Source of the DNA: Mesorhizobium sp. M2D.F.Ca.ET.226.01.1.1
Lineage (GTDB): Bacteria; Pseudomonadota; Alphaproteobacteria; Rhizobiales; Rhizobiaceae
Assembly (NCBI RefSeq): GCF_004022705.2
Contig: NZ_RZOY02000014.1
Span: forward strand, 124,001 to 188,000
DNA: 64,000 nt
Direction of reading: 5' to 3'
A program made the translations under genes and the position numbers. The notes beneath the pieces were generated by a model, which made no database searches, had not been told where the DNA came from, and was given only the letters and a program-made list of their open reading frames with translations. Positions 8,391 to 16,445 of this stretch are shown one piece after another (within the stretch, counting starts at the first letter, position 1; each line of letters begins with the position of its first letter).

Positions 8391-8416
8391 GGCGGTCCGC
8401 TGTCGAGCGGACCGCC
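8391..8416 (+). promoter_or_regulatory. Intercistronic hairpin between metQ and metN
   Basis: A perfect 11-bp stem, GGCGGTCCGCT pairing with AGCGGACCGCC, closes a GTCG tetraloop. No T-tract follows, so it is not a standard intrinsic terminator. Its place after the binding-protein gene and before the ATPase gene suggests a stabiliser of the metQ 3' end or a partial attenuator that makes binding protein more abundant than the membrane components. Confidence 0.65.
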
Positions 8417-8444
8417 CTCGCATTTGAGCGGGACGGAAACAGAG

Positions 8445-9536
8445 ATGAACCAGCATGTTACGGCCGAAATTGGCGACCCGGTCGCTGTCGAGCCAGCGGG
8501 GTCGCAAGACGTCGTCCGCCTCGTCGATCTGAAGCGCCGCTTCGGCGCGACGGCGGCGCTCGACGGCGTTTCACTGACTGTGAAGAAGGGCGAGATCCTC
8601 GGCATCATCGGCCGCAGCGGCGCCGGCAAGTCGACGCTGATCCGCTGCCTGAACGGGCTCGAGCGGCCCGATTCCGGCGCAGTATTCATCGAGGGGCGCG
8701 AGATCGGCCGTCTCGGCGAGCGCGAGCTGCAGCCGCTGCGCCGACGCATCGGCATGGTCTTCCAGCATTTCAATCTCTTGTCGGCCAAGACCGTCGAGGA
8801 GAATGTCGCGCTGCCGCTCAAGATCGAAGGGCGGCCGCGCGCCGAGCGCACGGCGCGTGCCGCCGAGCTTCTGCAGCTCGTCGGTCTGTCGGAGAAGGCG
8901 AAAGCCTATCCCGCTTCGCTGTCCGGCGGGCAGAAGCAGCGCGTCGGCATCGCCAGGGCTTTAGCCGCGCGGCCGGCGCTGCTCTTGTCCGACGAGGCGA
9001 CCTCGGCCCTCGATCCGGAAACGACGCGCTCGATCCTGGCGCTGCTCAAGGACATCAATTCCAGGCTCGGCCTCACCATCCTGCTCATCACCCATGAGAT
9101 GGAAGTGATTCGTTCCATCGCCGACCGCGTGGCGGTGATCGATGCCGGCCGGATCGTCGAGGAGGGCGCTGTCTGGCAGGTCTTTGCCGATCCGAAATCG
9201 GAGATCACCCGCAGCCTGCTCGGCGGCATCCGGCCGCAATTGCCGCCGGAGATCGCAAGCCGATTGGCCAAGGGCGAGGGCGCGGAAATCATCCTTCGGA
9301 TCGATGTCGCCGGCGAGGCGGCACGTCGCCCGCTGCTCTCGGAGCTGAGCGCCGACGTGCCCGGCACGTTCCGGCTTGTCCATGGCGGTATCGACCATGT
9401 GCAGCAGCAGCCGGTCGGCACGCTGTTCGTGGCGGTGCCTGGAGCCGACGCCGCGCATCTGGCGCGGGTAACGACATTTCTGAAAGACCGCCACGCGCGG
9501 GTAGAGGTGCTTGGCCATGTCGCCGGTCCTGTTTGA
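8445..9536 (+). CDS. metN: Methionine ABC transporter ATP-binding protein
   Basis: This 363-residue ATPase has Walker A GRSGAGKST (56-64), a Q-loop in VFQHFNLL, signature LSGGQKQRVGIARALA, Walker B LLLSDE and a switch His in LLITHEM. A C-terminal NIL (ACT-like) domain at about 285-360 follows; this binds methionine and inhibits transport in the E. coli homologue. The domain order and the metQ/metI neighbours identify MetN. The frame is open from 8367, but the ATG at 8445 (MNQHV) begins the protein after the intercistronic hairpin. It overlaps metI by 20 bp. Confidence 0.93.
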   Translation: MNQHVTAEIGDPVAVEPAGSQDVVRLVDLKRRFGATAALDGVSLTVKKGEILGIIGRSGAGKSTLIRCLNGLERPDSGAVFIEGREIGRLGERELQPLRRRIGMVFQHFNLLSAKTVEENVALPLKIEGRPRAERTARAAELLQLVGLSEKAKAYPASLSGGQKQRVGIARALAARPALLLSDEATSALDPETTRSILALLKDINSRLGLTILLITHEMEVIRSIADRVAVIDAGRIVEEGAVWQVFADPKSEITRSLLGGIRPQLPPEIASRLAKGEGAEIILRIDVAGEAARRPLLSELSADVPGTFRLVHGGIDHVQQQPVGTLFVAVPGADAAHLARVTTFLKDRHARVEVLGHVAGPV

Positions 9537-10173
9537 ACTCCTGATCCGCTCGATCTGGGAGACGGTGCTGATGACCGGAGCGTCCGGTATCATTTCGCTA
9601 GTCTTCGGCCTGCCGCTCGGCCTAGCCCTAGTCGCCACCGATCGCGGCGGCATCGCCGAGAGCCTTTGGGTCAACCGCATCCTCGGCGCTATCATCAACG
9701 GCTTCCGCTCGGTGCCCTTCATCATTTTGCTGGTGGCGTTGATCCCGGTGACGCGTCTGATCGTCGGCACCTCGATCGGCACCTGGGCTGCGATCGTGCC
9801 GCTGTCGATCGCGGCGACGCCCTACTACGCACGCATCGCCGAAGTGTCGCTGCGCGAGGTCGATCATGGGCTGATCGAGGCGGCGCGCGCCATGGGTGGC
9901 AACCGCTGGACGATCATTCGCGAGGTGCTGGTGCCGGAGGCGCTGCCCGGCATCGTCGCCGGCTTCACGGTGACGCTTGTGACGCTTGTCGGCGCCTCGG
10001 CCATGGCCGGCGCCATCGGTGCCGGCGGGCTGGGCGACCTCGCCATCCGCTATGGCTACCAACGTTTCGAGACCAGCGTCATGGTCGCCGTGGTCGTCGT
10101 GCTGATCGTGCTGGTCTGCGGCATCCAGTGGATCGGCGACCGGCTGGTGGCAAGGCTGGACCATCGGGACTAA
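9517..10173 (+). CDS. metI: Methionine ABC transporter permease
   Basis: This 218-residue inner-membrane protein has five predicted helices and the conserved ABC-permease EAA loop (EAARAMGGNRWTIIREVLVP, about residues 125-145) that docks on MetN. Its size matches the MetI family. An in-frame TTG lies at 9511, but the ATG at 9517 with AGAGGTG 8-14 nt upstream is the better start. The start lies inside the end of metN, which suggests translational coupling. It completes the methionine importer with metQ and metN. Confidence 0.93.
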   Translation: MSPVLFELLIRSIWETVLMTGASGIISLVFGLPLGLALVATDRGGIAESLWVNRILGAIINGFRSVPFIILLVALIPVTRLIVGTSIGTWAAIVPLSIAATPYYARIAEVSLREVDHGLIEAARAMGGNRWTIIREVLVPEALPGIVAGFTVTLVTLVGASAMAGAIGAGGLGDLAIRYGYQRFETSVMVAVVVVLIVLVCGIQWIGDRLVARLDHRD

Positions 10174-10310
10174 GGGCGGACTCAGATGTGAACGCAATTT
10201 GCCGCAAAGGCCGGGAATTGAGCGCCGGCTTGCTCCGTTTGCAAATGAGATTGGTCGGCGCGTTTCTTCACCCGCAACGGCGCGCATGTCATCGTGCGGC
10301 GGGGTCGCTA

Positions 10311-10358
10311 GCACAATTCCAGGAAAAGCGCGCAGCGCTGTTCCGTCCGGAATTGCGA
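10311..10358 (+). repeat. Palindromic intergenic element, short copy
   Basis: CAATTCC at 10314-10320 and GGAATTG at 10349-10355 form inverted ends around GCGCGCAGCGC, followed by TTCCGTCC. It matches the elements at 2163, 4551 and 5051 but lacks the internal CGGCG hairpin. It lies between metI and the oxygenase gene. Confidence 0.75.
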
Positions 10359-10391
10359 GAACAACGTGTTGTCGCCAAGAGGAGCCTGTCC

Positions 10392-11411
10392 ATGCCCAGA
10401 ATAATTCCGGTGCTCGACCTCGACCGCCTGGAGCAAGGCCCGTCGGAGCTTCGAACTTTCTTGTTCGACCTGCGCACCGCAGCTCGCGATGTCGGCTTCT
10501 TCTATCTCAGCGGCCATGGCATCTCCCAGCCGGAGATCGACGCGGTGCTGGGCGCCGCGCGCCGCTTCTTCGCCTTGCCTGAAGCCGACAAACTCGCGAT
10601 CGAGATGGTGAAGTCGCCGCAGTTCCGCGGCTACACGCGCGCCGGCGGCGAGCTGACCAGAGGCAAGGCCGACTGGCGCGAGCAGCTCGACATCGGCGTC
10701 GAGCGCACGACGATTTCGCAAGGGCCGGGCGTGCCGGCATGGACGCGGCTGCAGGGGCCGAACCAGTGGCCCGCCGCACTTCCCGATCTCAAGCCCGCGC
10801 TGCTTGCCTGGCAGGCCAAGGCGACCGGCGTGGCGATCCGGCTCCTCAAAGCTTTCGCGCTGTCGCTCGACCAGCCGGAGGACGCCTTCGATCCGATCTA
10901 TCGCGGTGAGCCGAACCATCGCATGAAGATCGTGCGTTATCCCGGCCGCGACGCCACCGGCGACGACCAAGGCGTCGGCGCGCACAAGGATGGCGGTTTT
11001 CTCACCCTCCTGCTGCAGGACGAGAACAAGGGGCTGCAGGTCGAATATGACGGCAGCTGGGTCAATGTCGATCCGATCCCGCAAACGCTCGTCGTCAACA
11101 TCGGCGAGCTGCTCGAACTCGCCTCGAACGGATATTTGAGGGCGACCGTGCATCGCGTCATGACGCCGCCGCCCGGCGTCGAGCGCATTTCGGTACCGTT
11201 CTTCTTCAGCGCCCGTCTCGACGCTACGATCCCGCTGCTCGACCTGCCGGAGGAACTGGCGGCCGAGGCGCGCGGCCCGGCCAGCGATCCCGACAATCCG
11301 CTGTTCCGCAATGTCGGAACAAATGTGCTGAAGAGCCGGCTGAGATCGCATCCCGACGTGGCGCGGCGGCACTATGCCGATCTTCTGGAAAAGGCACTGG
11401 TCGCCGGCTGA
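10392..11411 (+). CDS. 2-oxoglutarate/Fe(II)-dependent oxygenase (isopenicillin N synthase-like)
   Basis: This 339-residue enzyme has an N-terminal DIOX_N domain (about 3-120: RTAARDVGFFYLSGHGIS) and a C-terminal 2OG-Fe(II) oxygenase domain. The iron ligands are visible as His198-x-Asp200 (GAHKDGGF) and His254 (ATVHRVM), and the co-substrate-binding R-x-S motif is Arg265/Ser267. GGAG at 10381-10384 supports the ATG at 10392. Related bacterial enzymes hydroxylate small metabolites or make ethylene; the substrate here is unknown. It is monocistronic, with an intrinsic terminator 16 bp after its stop. Confidence 0.88.
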   Translation: MPRIIPVLDLDRLEQGPSELRTFLFDLRTAARDVGFFYLSGHGISQPEIDAVLGAARRFFALPEADKLAIEMVKSPQFRGYTRAGGELTRGKADWREQLDIGVERTTISQGPGVPAWTRLQGPNQWPAALPDLKPALLAWQAKATGVAIRLLKAFALSLDQPEDAFDPIYRGEPNHRMKIVRYPGRDATGDDQGVGAHKDGGFLTLLLQDENKGLQVEYDGSWVNVDPIPQTLVVNIGELLELASNGYLRATVHRVMTPPPGVERISVPFFFSARLDATIPLLDLPEELAAEARGPASDPDNPLFRNVGTNVLKSRLRSHPDVARRHYADLLEKALVAG

Positions 11412-11426
11412 CGATTCCCGATGATT

Positions 11427-11459
11427 GAGCGAGATTTTTTCGCGATTTCGCTCTTTTTT
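11427..11459 (+). terminator. Rho-independent terminator of the oxygenase gene
   Basis: The stem GAGCGAgAT/ATtTCGCTC is followed directly by TTTTTT at 11454-11459. It lies 16 bp downstream of the oxygenase stop codon and separates it from the small RNA. Confidence 0.78.
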
Positions 11460-11504
11460 GGAATTCCGTTCGTGGAAATTACACCGCCGAAGCCCCAAAT
11501 ACAG

Positions 11505-11605
11505 CGTGTCGCCCGGTGTTTTCCTCCCATTGCGCCGGGCGATGTTCCCCTCTGAAGGTTATGACCTTCATGCTTGGCCGGGCCGCTTTCGCGCCCGGCC
11601 TTTTT
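11505..11605 (+). ncRNA. abcR: AbcR / alpha-r15 family small regulatory RNA (candidate)
   Basis: Three stem-loops follow one another on the plus strand. Stem 1 is TCGCCCGG (11509-11516) with CCGGGCGA (11535-11542), and its loop shows CCTCCCA. A single-stranded TGTTCCCCTCT follows. Stem 2 is TGAAGGT/ACCTTCA (11553-11570). The terminator hairpin GGCCGGGC/GCCCGGCC (11576-11600) has TTTTT after it. This three-hairpin layout, with a CUCCCA anti-Shine-Dalgarno motif in loop 1 and a second pyrimidine-rich window, matches what is known of AbcR (alpha-r15) sRNAs of Hyphomicrobiales. Those bind Hfq and repress many ABC-transporter mRNAs. The 5' end is estimated. The region is otherwise non-coding, between an upstream terminator and the convergent hpaH gene. 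Confidence 0.74.
11576..11605 (+). terminator. Intrinsic terminator of the small RNA
   Basis: An 8-bp GC stem, GGCCGGGC with GCCCGGCC around CGCTTTCGC, is followed by TTTTTC. It ends 26 bp before the convergent hpaH stop codon. Confidence 0.85.
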
Positions 11606-11631
11606 CTTTTCCGCGCTGGAAATGCTGCCGA

Positions 11632-12435
11632 TCAGGCGAAGTCTATGCGGATGGTTCCGTATGGTCCGAAATCCGAGACGATCCGGTCGCCATGCCGGCA
11701 TTCGACCGGCCGGATGAAGGAACCCGACAGCACCACCTGTCCGGCCTCTATCTGCATGCCGTATTGGTGGAGCCGGTTGGCGAGCCAGACAATGCCCTTG
11801 GCCGGATGGTCAAGCACGCCGGCGCCGAGCCCCGTCTCCTCGACCTCGCCATTGCGCGAGACGATGGCGCCCATCCAGCGCAAGTCCGCCTCGCGCGGGC
11901 CGGCCGCGCGGCCGCCGACGACAATGCCCGCATTTGCGGCATTGTCCGAGATCGTGTCGAAGAAGGTTCTGATCCTGCCTGTCTCCTTGTTCATCCGCTC
12001 GATGCGAGTGTCGAGGATTTCAAGCGCAGGCGTGATGTGATCGGTGGCGTCGAGCACGTCGTCGATCGAGACGTCTGGGCCGGCCAAGGGCGCCTTCATC
12101 ACAAAGGCAATCTCTGCCTCGATGCGTGGCTGGATGAAACGATCGGCCGGCACAGTGCCGCCATCCGCGAAGAACATGTCGTCGAACAGGATGCCGGAAT
12201 CGGGGATGTCGATGCTGAGCGCCGACTGCATCGCCTTCGAGGTCAGGCCGATCTTCCAGCCCTTGATGGTCAGGCCCGATGCGACCTTCCGCTTCACCAG
12301 CGCCGCCTGCACCCGGTAGGCGTCGTCCATCGTCGCCTGCGGAAAATCGAGGCTGAGCAGCCTGATCTGCCGGCGGTCACGCTCGGCCTCGAACAGCCTG
12401 CGAGCGGCGTCCTCGACTTGGCTTTCCGTCATCAT
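11632..12435 (-). CDS. hpaH: 2-oxo-hept-4-ene-1,7-dioate hydratase
   Basis: This 267-residue enzyme hydrates 2-oxo-hept-4-ene-1,7-dioate in the homoprotocatechuate meta-cleavage pathway. It has the MhpD/HpaH fold: KGWKIGLTSKAMQSAL, the metal-binding PRIEAEIAFVMKAPL segment (Glu pair), DATDHITPALEILDTRI and SDNAANAGIVVGG. The start is one of two adjacent ATGs (12435 or 12432), both overlapping the TGA of hpaG, so the two genes are translationally coupled. It is the last gene of hpaF-E-D-G-H. The next step, the aldolase HpaI, is not encoded nearby. Confidence 0.9.
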   Translation of the reverse strand: MMTESQVEDAARRLFEAERDRRQIRLLSLDFPQATMDDAYRVQAALVKRKVASGLTIKGWKIGLTSKAMQSALSIDIPDSGILFDDMFFADGGTVPADRFIQPRIEAEIAFVMKAPLAGPDVSIDDVLDATDHITPALEILDTRIERMNKETGRIRTFFDTISDNAANAGIVVGGRAAGPREADLRWMGAIVSRNGEVEETGLGAGVLDHPAKGIVWLANRLHQYGMQIEAGQVVLSGSFIRPVECRHGDRIVSDFGPYGTIRIDFA

Positions 12436-13307
12436 CGGCCAATGCCCTCGTCGACGACGCCATTGCGCAGAAGCCCGATGCCGTCGGCCTCGACCTCGAT
12501 CACATCGCCCGGCTTCAGCCAGATTGGCGGGTCGAAGCGGGCGCCGGCACCTGTCGGTGTTCCGGTGACGATGATGTCGCCGGGCACCAGGGTGGTGAAG
12601 GTCGAGACGTAGTTGATGATCTTGCGGAAGGAAAAGATCATGCGGCCGGTGCGGTCCTGCTGGCGGACCTCGCCGTTGACGCGCGTAGTCAGCGCGATAT
12701 CGGCGATCTGCGCCTCGTCGGTCAACGGCACCAGCCATGGTCCGATCGCGCCGGTGCGATCAAAGTTCTTGCCTTGCGTGACGTTGAACTTGGCGTGGCG
12801 CACCCAGTCGCGGATCGTGCCTTCGTTGCACAGCGAAAGTGCTGCGATATGGCCGAGCGCGTCGGCCTCGGCGACGCGGCGGCCGCTCTTGCCGATGACG
12901 ATGACGATCTCGCCCTCATAGTCGAGCTGTGGCGATTCCGGCGGCCGCACCAGCGGCGCGCCATGGCCGACGAAGGAGCGTGGAAAGCGGATGAACAGCG
13001 ACGGGTTGGAAGGCGCTGCCTGCCCGTCCTTGTACTCCTCGTTGCGGTCCGGATAGTTGACACCGACGCAGATGATTTTTTCCGGCGAGGGGATAGGGAT
13101 TTCGTAGGCGATGTCCTCGACCCTGAAATCGGCTGCCAACCTTTCTGCCTCCTCTGCGAGCTTCACGAGCGCGCCGGCCTCGATCACCTCGCGCAATGTC
13201 GGCCATTCGCTGTAACGAGCGGAGAGGTCGACTACGCCCTTGTCGGTGATCGCGCCGTAGCGGGTCTTGCCGCCGACGGTGAAGGTGGCGAGGCGTCCCG
13301 CGCTCAT
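12432..13307 (-). CDS. hpaG: Fumarylacetoacetate hydrolase-family protein, HpaG-type decarboxylase/isomerase
   Basis: This 291-residue single-domain FAH protein probably decarboxylates 5-oxopent-3-ene-1,2,5-tricarboxylate and isomerises the product in the hpa pathway. The fold is shown by EKIICVGVNYPDRNEEY, the metal ligands in QLDYEGEIVIVIGK (Glu-x-Glu), NVTQGKNFDRTGAIGPW and the C-terminal VPGDIIVTGTPTGAG. E. coli HpaG is a tandem fusion of two such domains (~429 residues); this one has a single domain and may work as a homodimer. Its stop overlaps the hpaH start. Confidence 0.85.
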   Translation of the reverse strand: MSAGRLATFTVGGKTRYGAITDKGVVDLSARYSEWPTLREVIEAGALVKLAEEAERLAADFRVEDIAYEIPIPSPEKIICVGVNYPDRNEEYKDGQAAPSNPSLFIRFPRSFVGHGAPLVRPPESPQLDYEGEIVIVIGKSGRRVAEADALGHIAALSLCNEGTIRDWVRHAKFNVTQGKNFDRTGAIGPWLVPLTDEAQIADIALTTRVNGEVRQQDRTGRMIFSFRKIINYVSTFTTLVPGDIIVTGTPTGAGARFDPPIWLKPGDVIEVEADGIGLLRNGVVDEGIGR

Positions 13308-13325
13308 GCTGAAACTCCGTATCGG

Positions 13326-14306
13326 TTAGGGCGCAATGATCGGCGAGGCCGCTAGGTCAGATTGGCGCGGCTTCACACCGGCAAAGAGGCTGCCTTCCTC
13401 GAACCAGCTTCGCGGCGCCGGCGCGCCCCACAGCGTCTGGCGCTGCGGGTCCTTCAGGTCCCATTTGATCGGCTCGAGATCCGGATCGACCGTCTGGTAG
13501 TCGGAGCAATAGATCTCGATACGATGATTGTCCGGATCGCGGATGTAGAGGAAGAAGGCGTTCGAGATGCCGTGCCGTCCAGGCCCGCGCTCGATGTTGC
13601 CAACATAGCCGGTGGTCGCCATCAGGTCGAGCAGGTCGATGATGTTGAGCGGCGTCGGCACCCAGAAGGCGACGTGGTGCAGCCGCGGGCCAAGGCCGTT
13701 GGTGAAGGCGATGTCGTGGACGCCGCCCTTGCGGTGCGTCCAGGCTGCCCACAGTCTCCCGGTCTGGGCGTCCTCGGTGTACTCGGTCACGCGGAAGCCG
13801 AGCTCGTTGTAGAAGGCAACCGATTCATCGACATTGGGCGAGAAGCAGTTGAAGTGGTCGATGCGCAGCGGCTTCACGCCCTTGTACAAAGCGTACTTTT
13901 GGTGGATCGGCGGCAGCCGCTCCATCTTCGAATAGAATTCGAGCGGTATGCCATGCGGGTCGCGGGTGCGGAAGGTGCGCGACTGGTAAGGCCGTTCGAC
14001 CCACTTCACCGGCAGGCCCTTGCCCTTGAAAAAATGTTCGGCCTTGTCGAGGTCTTCATCGGAGAAGACCTTGAAGCCGAGCTCGCGCGCTTCCGGCGCC
14101 GTCGCCTTACGCAGCACGATGCAATGATGGCCGCGTTCCTCCATGGCGCGCAGATAGATCGCGCCGCTGGTCTCGTCGGTTACCTGCAGGCCGAGCGTAT
14201 CGACATAGAAGGCGCGGGACTTGGCAAGATCGGTGACGGCGAGCTCGACATGGCTGAGCCGCACGATGTTGAAGGCGGGGTAGAGGTTGGGTTGGGGCAG
14301 GGCCAT
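13326..14306 (-). CDS. hpaD: 3,4-dihydroxyphenylacetate 2,3-dioxygenase (extradiol, type I)
   Basis: This 326-residue vicinal-oxygen-chelate dioxygenase cleaves homoprotocatechuate to 5-carboxymethyl-2-hydroxymuconic semialdehyde. It has two VOC modules (about 15-125 and 147-270). The 2-His-1-Glu iron site is read as His151 (RIDHFNCF), one of His210/His211 (RLHHVAFW) and Glu264 (HRIEIYCSDY). It resembles the Brevibacterium-type HPCD and not the unrelated LigB-type HpaD of E. coli. It lies between hpaE and hpaG with gaps of 12 and 18 bp, so it is part of one operon. Confidence 0.93.
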   Translation of the reverse strand: MALPQPNLYPAFNIVRLSHVELAVTDLAKSRAFYVDTLGLQVTDETSGAIYLRAMEERGHHCIVLRKATAPEARELGFKVFSDEDLDKAEHFFKGKGLPVKWVERPYQSRTFRTRDPHGIPLEFYSKMERLPPIHQKYALYKGVKPLRIDHFNCFSPNVDESVAFYNELGFRVTEYTEDAQTGRLWAAWTHRKGGVHDIAFTNGLGPRLHHVAFWVPTPLNIIDLLDLMATTGYVGNIERGPGRHGISNAFFLYIRDPDNHRIEIYCSDYQTVDPDLEPIKWDLKDPQRQTLWGAPAPRSWFEEGSLFAGVKPRQSDLAASPIIAP

Positions 14307-14318
14307 TTGTGTCTCCGC

Positions 14319-15836
14319 TCAGCCGCCGAGCTTCTGGATTGAATGCGGCGCCGTGGCGAACGCGATATTCTTGGTTTCCATGTAAAAGTCGAACGACCAG
14401 TCGCCGCCGTCGCGGCCGATGCCCGAGCTCTTGACGCCGCCGAACGGCGTCGGCAGATGCCGGACATTTTCCGAATTCACCCAGATCATGCCGGCGTCGA
14501 GCGCATCGGTGAAGCGCAGCGCGCGGGTCACATCCGAGGTCCACAGATAGCCGGTGAGCCCATATTGGGTGTCGTTGGCCAGAGCCAGCGCCTCGGCCTC
14601 GTCCTTGAACGAGATCGCCGTCAGCACCGGCCCGAAGATTTCCTCCTGGGCGATGCGCATCTTGTTGGTGGCACCGACGAACAGCGTCGGGCTGACATAG
14701 CAGCCGCCGCCAGGCCCCGCGAACTTGCCGCCGCCGGCGGCGACCACCGCGCCTTCCGACTTGCCGATCTCGATATAGGAGAGCACCTTTTCCTCATGCA
14801 CCGGATGGATGAGGGGACCCACCACTGTGTCCGGGTCGAGCGGGTGGCCGATCCTGATCCGCTTGGCCTTCTCCGCCACCAGATCGGTGAACTTGTCGTG
14901 CACGGAAGCTTCGACCAATAGGCGCGACGACGACGTGCAGCGCTCGCCGTTCAGCGAATAGATCATGAAGACGGCGGCGTCCGCGGCGCGCTCAAGGTCG
15001 GCATCGGCGAAGACGATCACCGGGTTCTTGCCGCCGAGCTCGAAATGCACCCGCTTCAGCGTCTCGGCGCCCTGCTTCATGATCATCGAGCCGGTGCGGC
15101 TCTCGCCGACGAAGCCGATCGCCTTGATGTCGCGATGCTCGGTCAGCGCCCGGCCCGCATCCTCGCCGAAGCCGTTGACGAGATTCCACACGCCCTTGGG
15201 CAGGCCGGCTTCCTCGGCGATCTCGACCAGCAGCCGGGCGGTGAGCGGCGACAGCTCGGCCGGTTTGTGCACCACCGTGCAGCCGGCGGCCAGAGCCGGC
15301 GCGATCTTCCAGGTCGACAGCATGAAGGGCGTGTTCCACGGCGTTATCACGCCGACCGGGCCGATCGGCACGCGCGTCGTCATGTTGAGCTGGCCCGGCG
15401 CCCGGAGCGAGCGGCCGTCACGCGCTTCCGGCGCGCGGTCGGCATAGAAGCGGAAATTCTCGGCGCCGCGCAGCGCCGCCTTGGCCATGAATTTCAGCGA
15501 CTGTCCGGTGTCTATGCATTCGACGAAGGCGATCTCCTCGGCGTGCGCGACGATGGCGTCGGCGATTTTGTGCATGAGCTTCTTGCGCGCATCGCCGGAG
15601 ATCGCCGCCCAGTCCTTGAAAGCCGCCTTGGCCGCCTTGGCCGCGCGGTCGATGTCGACGGCCTTGCCGCGCGCCACGGTGGCAATCGGCTTGAGGTCGA
15701 TCGGCGAAATCGTTTCATAGGTCGAGCCATCGGCGGCAGGCACCGCTTCGCCGCCGATCTGGTTGAGCACGCCGTCCTTCCGGAAGCGTTCCAGATAGGC
15801 CTCGGCCTTCCTCAGATTGTCGTCCAGTGCCGCCAT
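14319..15836 (-). CDS. hpaE: 5-carboxymethyl-2-hydroxymuconate semialdehyde dehydrogenase
   Basis: This 505-residue NAD-dependent aldehyde dehydrogenase oxidises the ring-cleavage product of HpaD. Catalytic residues are in place: Asn168 (TPWNTPF), Lys191 (HKPAE), Glu266 (HFELGGKNPVIVF) and the nucleophile Cys300 (NGERCTSSSRLL). The long N-terminus and the AIGFVGESRTGSMIM segment fit HpaE. It lies between hpaF and hpaD in the same operon. Two other aldehyde dehydrogenases in the window (25909 and 28998) are only distant relatives and serve other loci. Confidence 0.93.
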   Translation of the reverse strand: MAALDDNLRKAEAYLERFRKDGVLNQIGGEAVPAADGSTYETISPIDLKPIATVARGKAVDIDRAAKAAKAAFKDWAAISGDARKKLMHKIADAIVAHAEEIAFVECIDTGQSLKFMAKAALRGAENFRFYADRAPEARDGRSLRAPGQLNMTTRVPIGPVGVITPWNTPFMLSTWKIAPALAAGCTVVHKPAELSPLTARLLVEIAEEAGLPKGVWNLVNGFGEDAGRALTEHRDIKAIGFVGESRTGSMIMKQGAETLKRVHFELGGKNPVIVFADADLERAADAAVFMIYSLNGERCTSSSRLLVEASVHDKFTDLVAEKAKRIRIGHPLDPDTVVGPLIHPVHEEKVLSYIEIGKSEGAVVAAGGGKFAGPGGGCYVSPTLFVGATNKMRIAQEEIFGPVLTAISFKDEAEALALANDTQYGLTGYLWTSDVTRALRFTDALDAGMIWVNSENVRHLPTPFGGVKSSGIGRDGGDWSFDFYMETKNIAFATAPHSIQKLGG

Positions 15837-15856
15837 GATTTCTTTCCCGTTCTAGG

Positions 15857-16243
15857 TCACTTGCCACGCAGGCGCGGATGGATGGCGTTCTTCTTCCAAC
15901 TCAGCTCGGCGTCGATCTCGCGGATCTCCAGCGACAGCGCGAAATGCGGTGTGGCGAACAGAGACGAAAGATGATCGGTGACAGCCGCGAAGATCGCCTC
16001 GCCGGCGCTTTTCTTTTCCGCCGCGCTGCGGCCCTTGCCGATGCGGAAATTCATGTCGATGAAGCCGTTCTCCGGCAGAAGATCGGCGATCGCATAGGCG
16101 TCGGCGCGGAAGGCGCGCACCCTGACCGCGCCCGGTTCGAACAGCCCGGTTTCAAGGATCGTGCGCGAGACCAGCGCGCAAAGCTCGCCCATGTCGACCT
16201 TGCGGTCGAGATTCGCCGAATATTCGATCGCCATGTGGGGCAA
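15857..16243 (-). CDS. hpaF: 5-carboxymethyl-2-hydroxymuconate delta-isomerase, TTG start
   Basis: This 128-residue tautomerase-superfamily enzyme isomerises 5-carboxymethyl-2-hydroxymuconate. The ATG at 16234 would give MAIEYSANL, but the family begins M-P-H-x-x-x-E-Y-S-A-N-L and uses Pro1 as the catalytic base after Met removal. A TTG at 16241-16243 reads TTG-CCC-CAC-ATG and is preceded by GGAGGA (16248-16253) four bases away, so the true start is this TTG and the product is MPHMAIEYSANL. The C-terminus LSLEIREIDAELSWKKNAIH is normal. It is the first gene of the hpaFEDGH operon, divergent from hpaR. Confidence 0.9.
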   Translation of the reverse strand: MPHMAIEYSANLDRKVDMGELCALVSRTILETGLFEPGAVRVRAFRADAYAIADLLPENGFIDMNFRIGKGRSAAEKKSAGEAIFAAVTDHLSSLFATPHFALSLEIREIDAELSWKKNAIHPRLRGK

Positions 16244-16275
16244 GGTTTCCTCCGCCGGCAGCACCGGTCTTGTAG

Positions 16276-16312
16276 TTAACATGTGAATTACATCTTGACG
16301 GCCGAATGTCAA
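16276..16312. promoter_or_regulatory. hpaR-hpaF divergent control region with palindromic operator
   Basis: TTAACATGTGAA (16276-16287) is a near-palindrome centred on CATG. Towards hpaR, the plus strand continues ATTACATCTTGACGGCC and then AATGTCAAG. On the minus strand TTGACA (16312-16307) and TAATTC 16 bp on would make a -35/-10 pair for hpaF that overlaps the palindrome. Very similar palindromes lie at 24238 and 53530. HpaR is the obvious candidate to bind here, but the sharing with two IclR loci complicates this. Confidence 0.55.
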
Positions 16313-16445
16313 GCGCCGTTCTGTGTATGGCCGCAGCCGTCCGCGGTGGGATTGCCGCTCTCGACAAAATCGCGGATATAGCTCCGACCCGAGCCTCAAT
16401 ATTTGTTGCGAGTCGCACCGGACTGGAATTTTCGGAGATCTTAAT

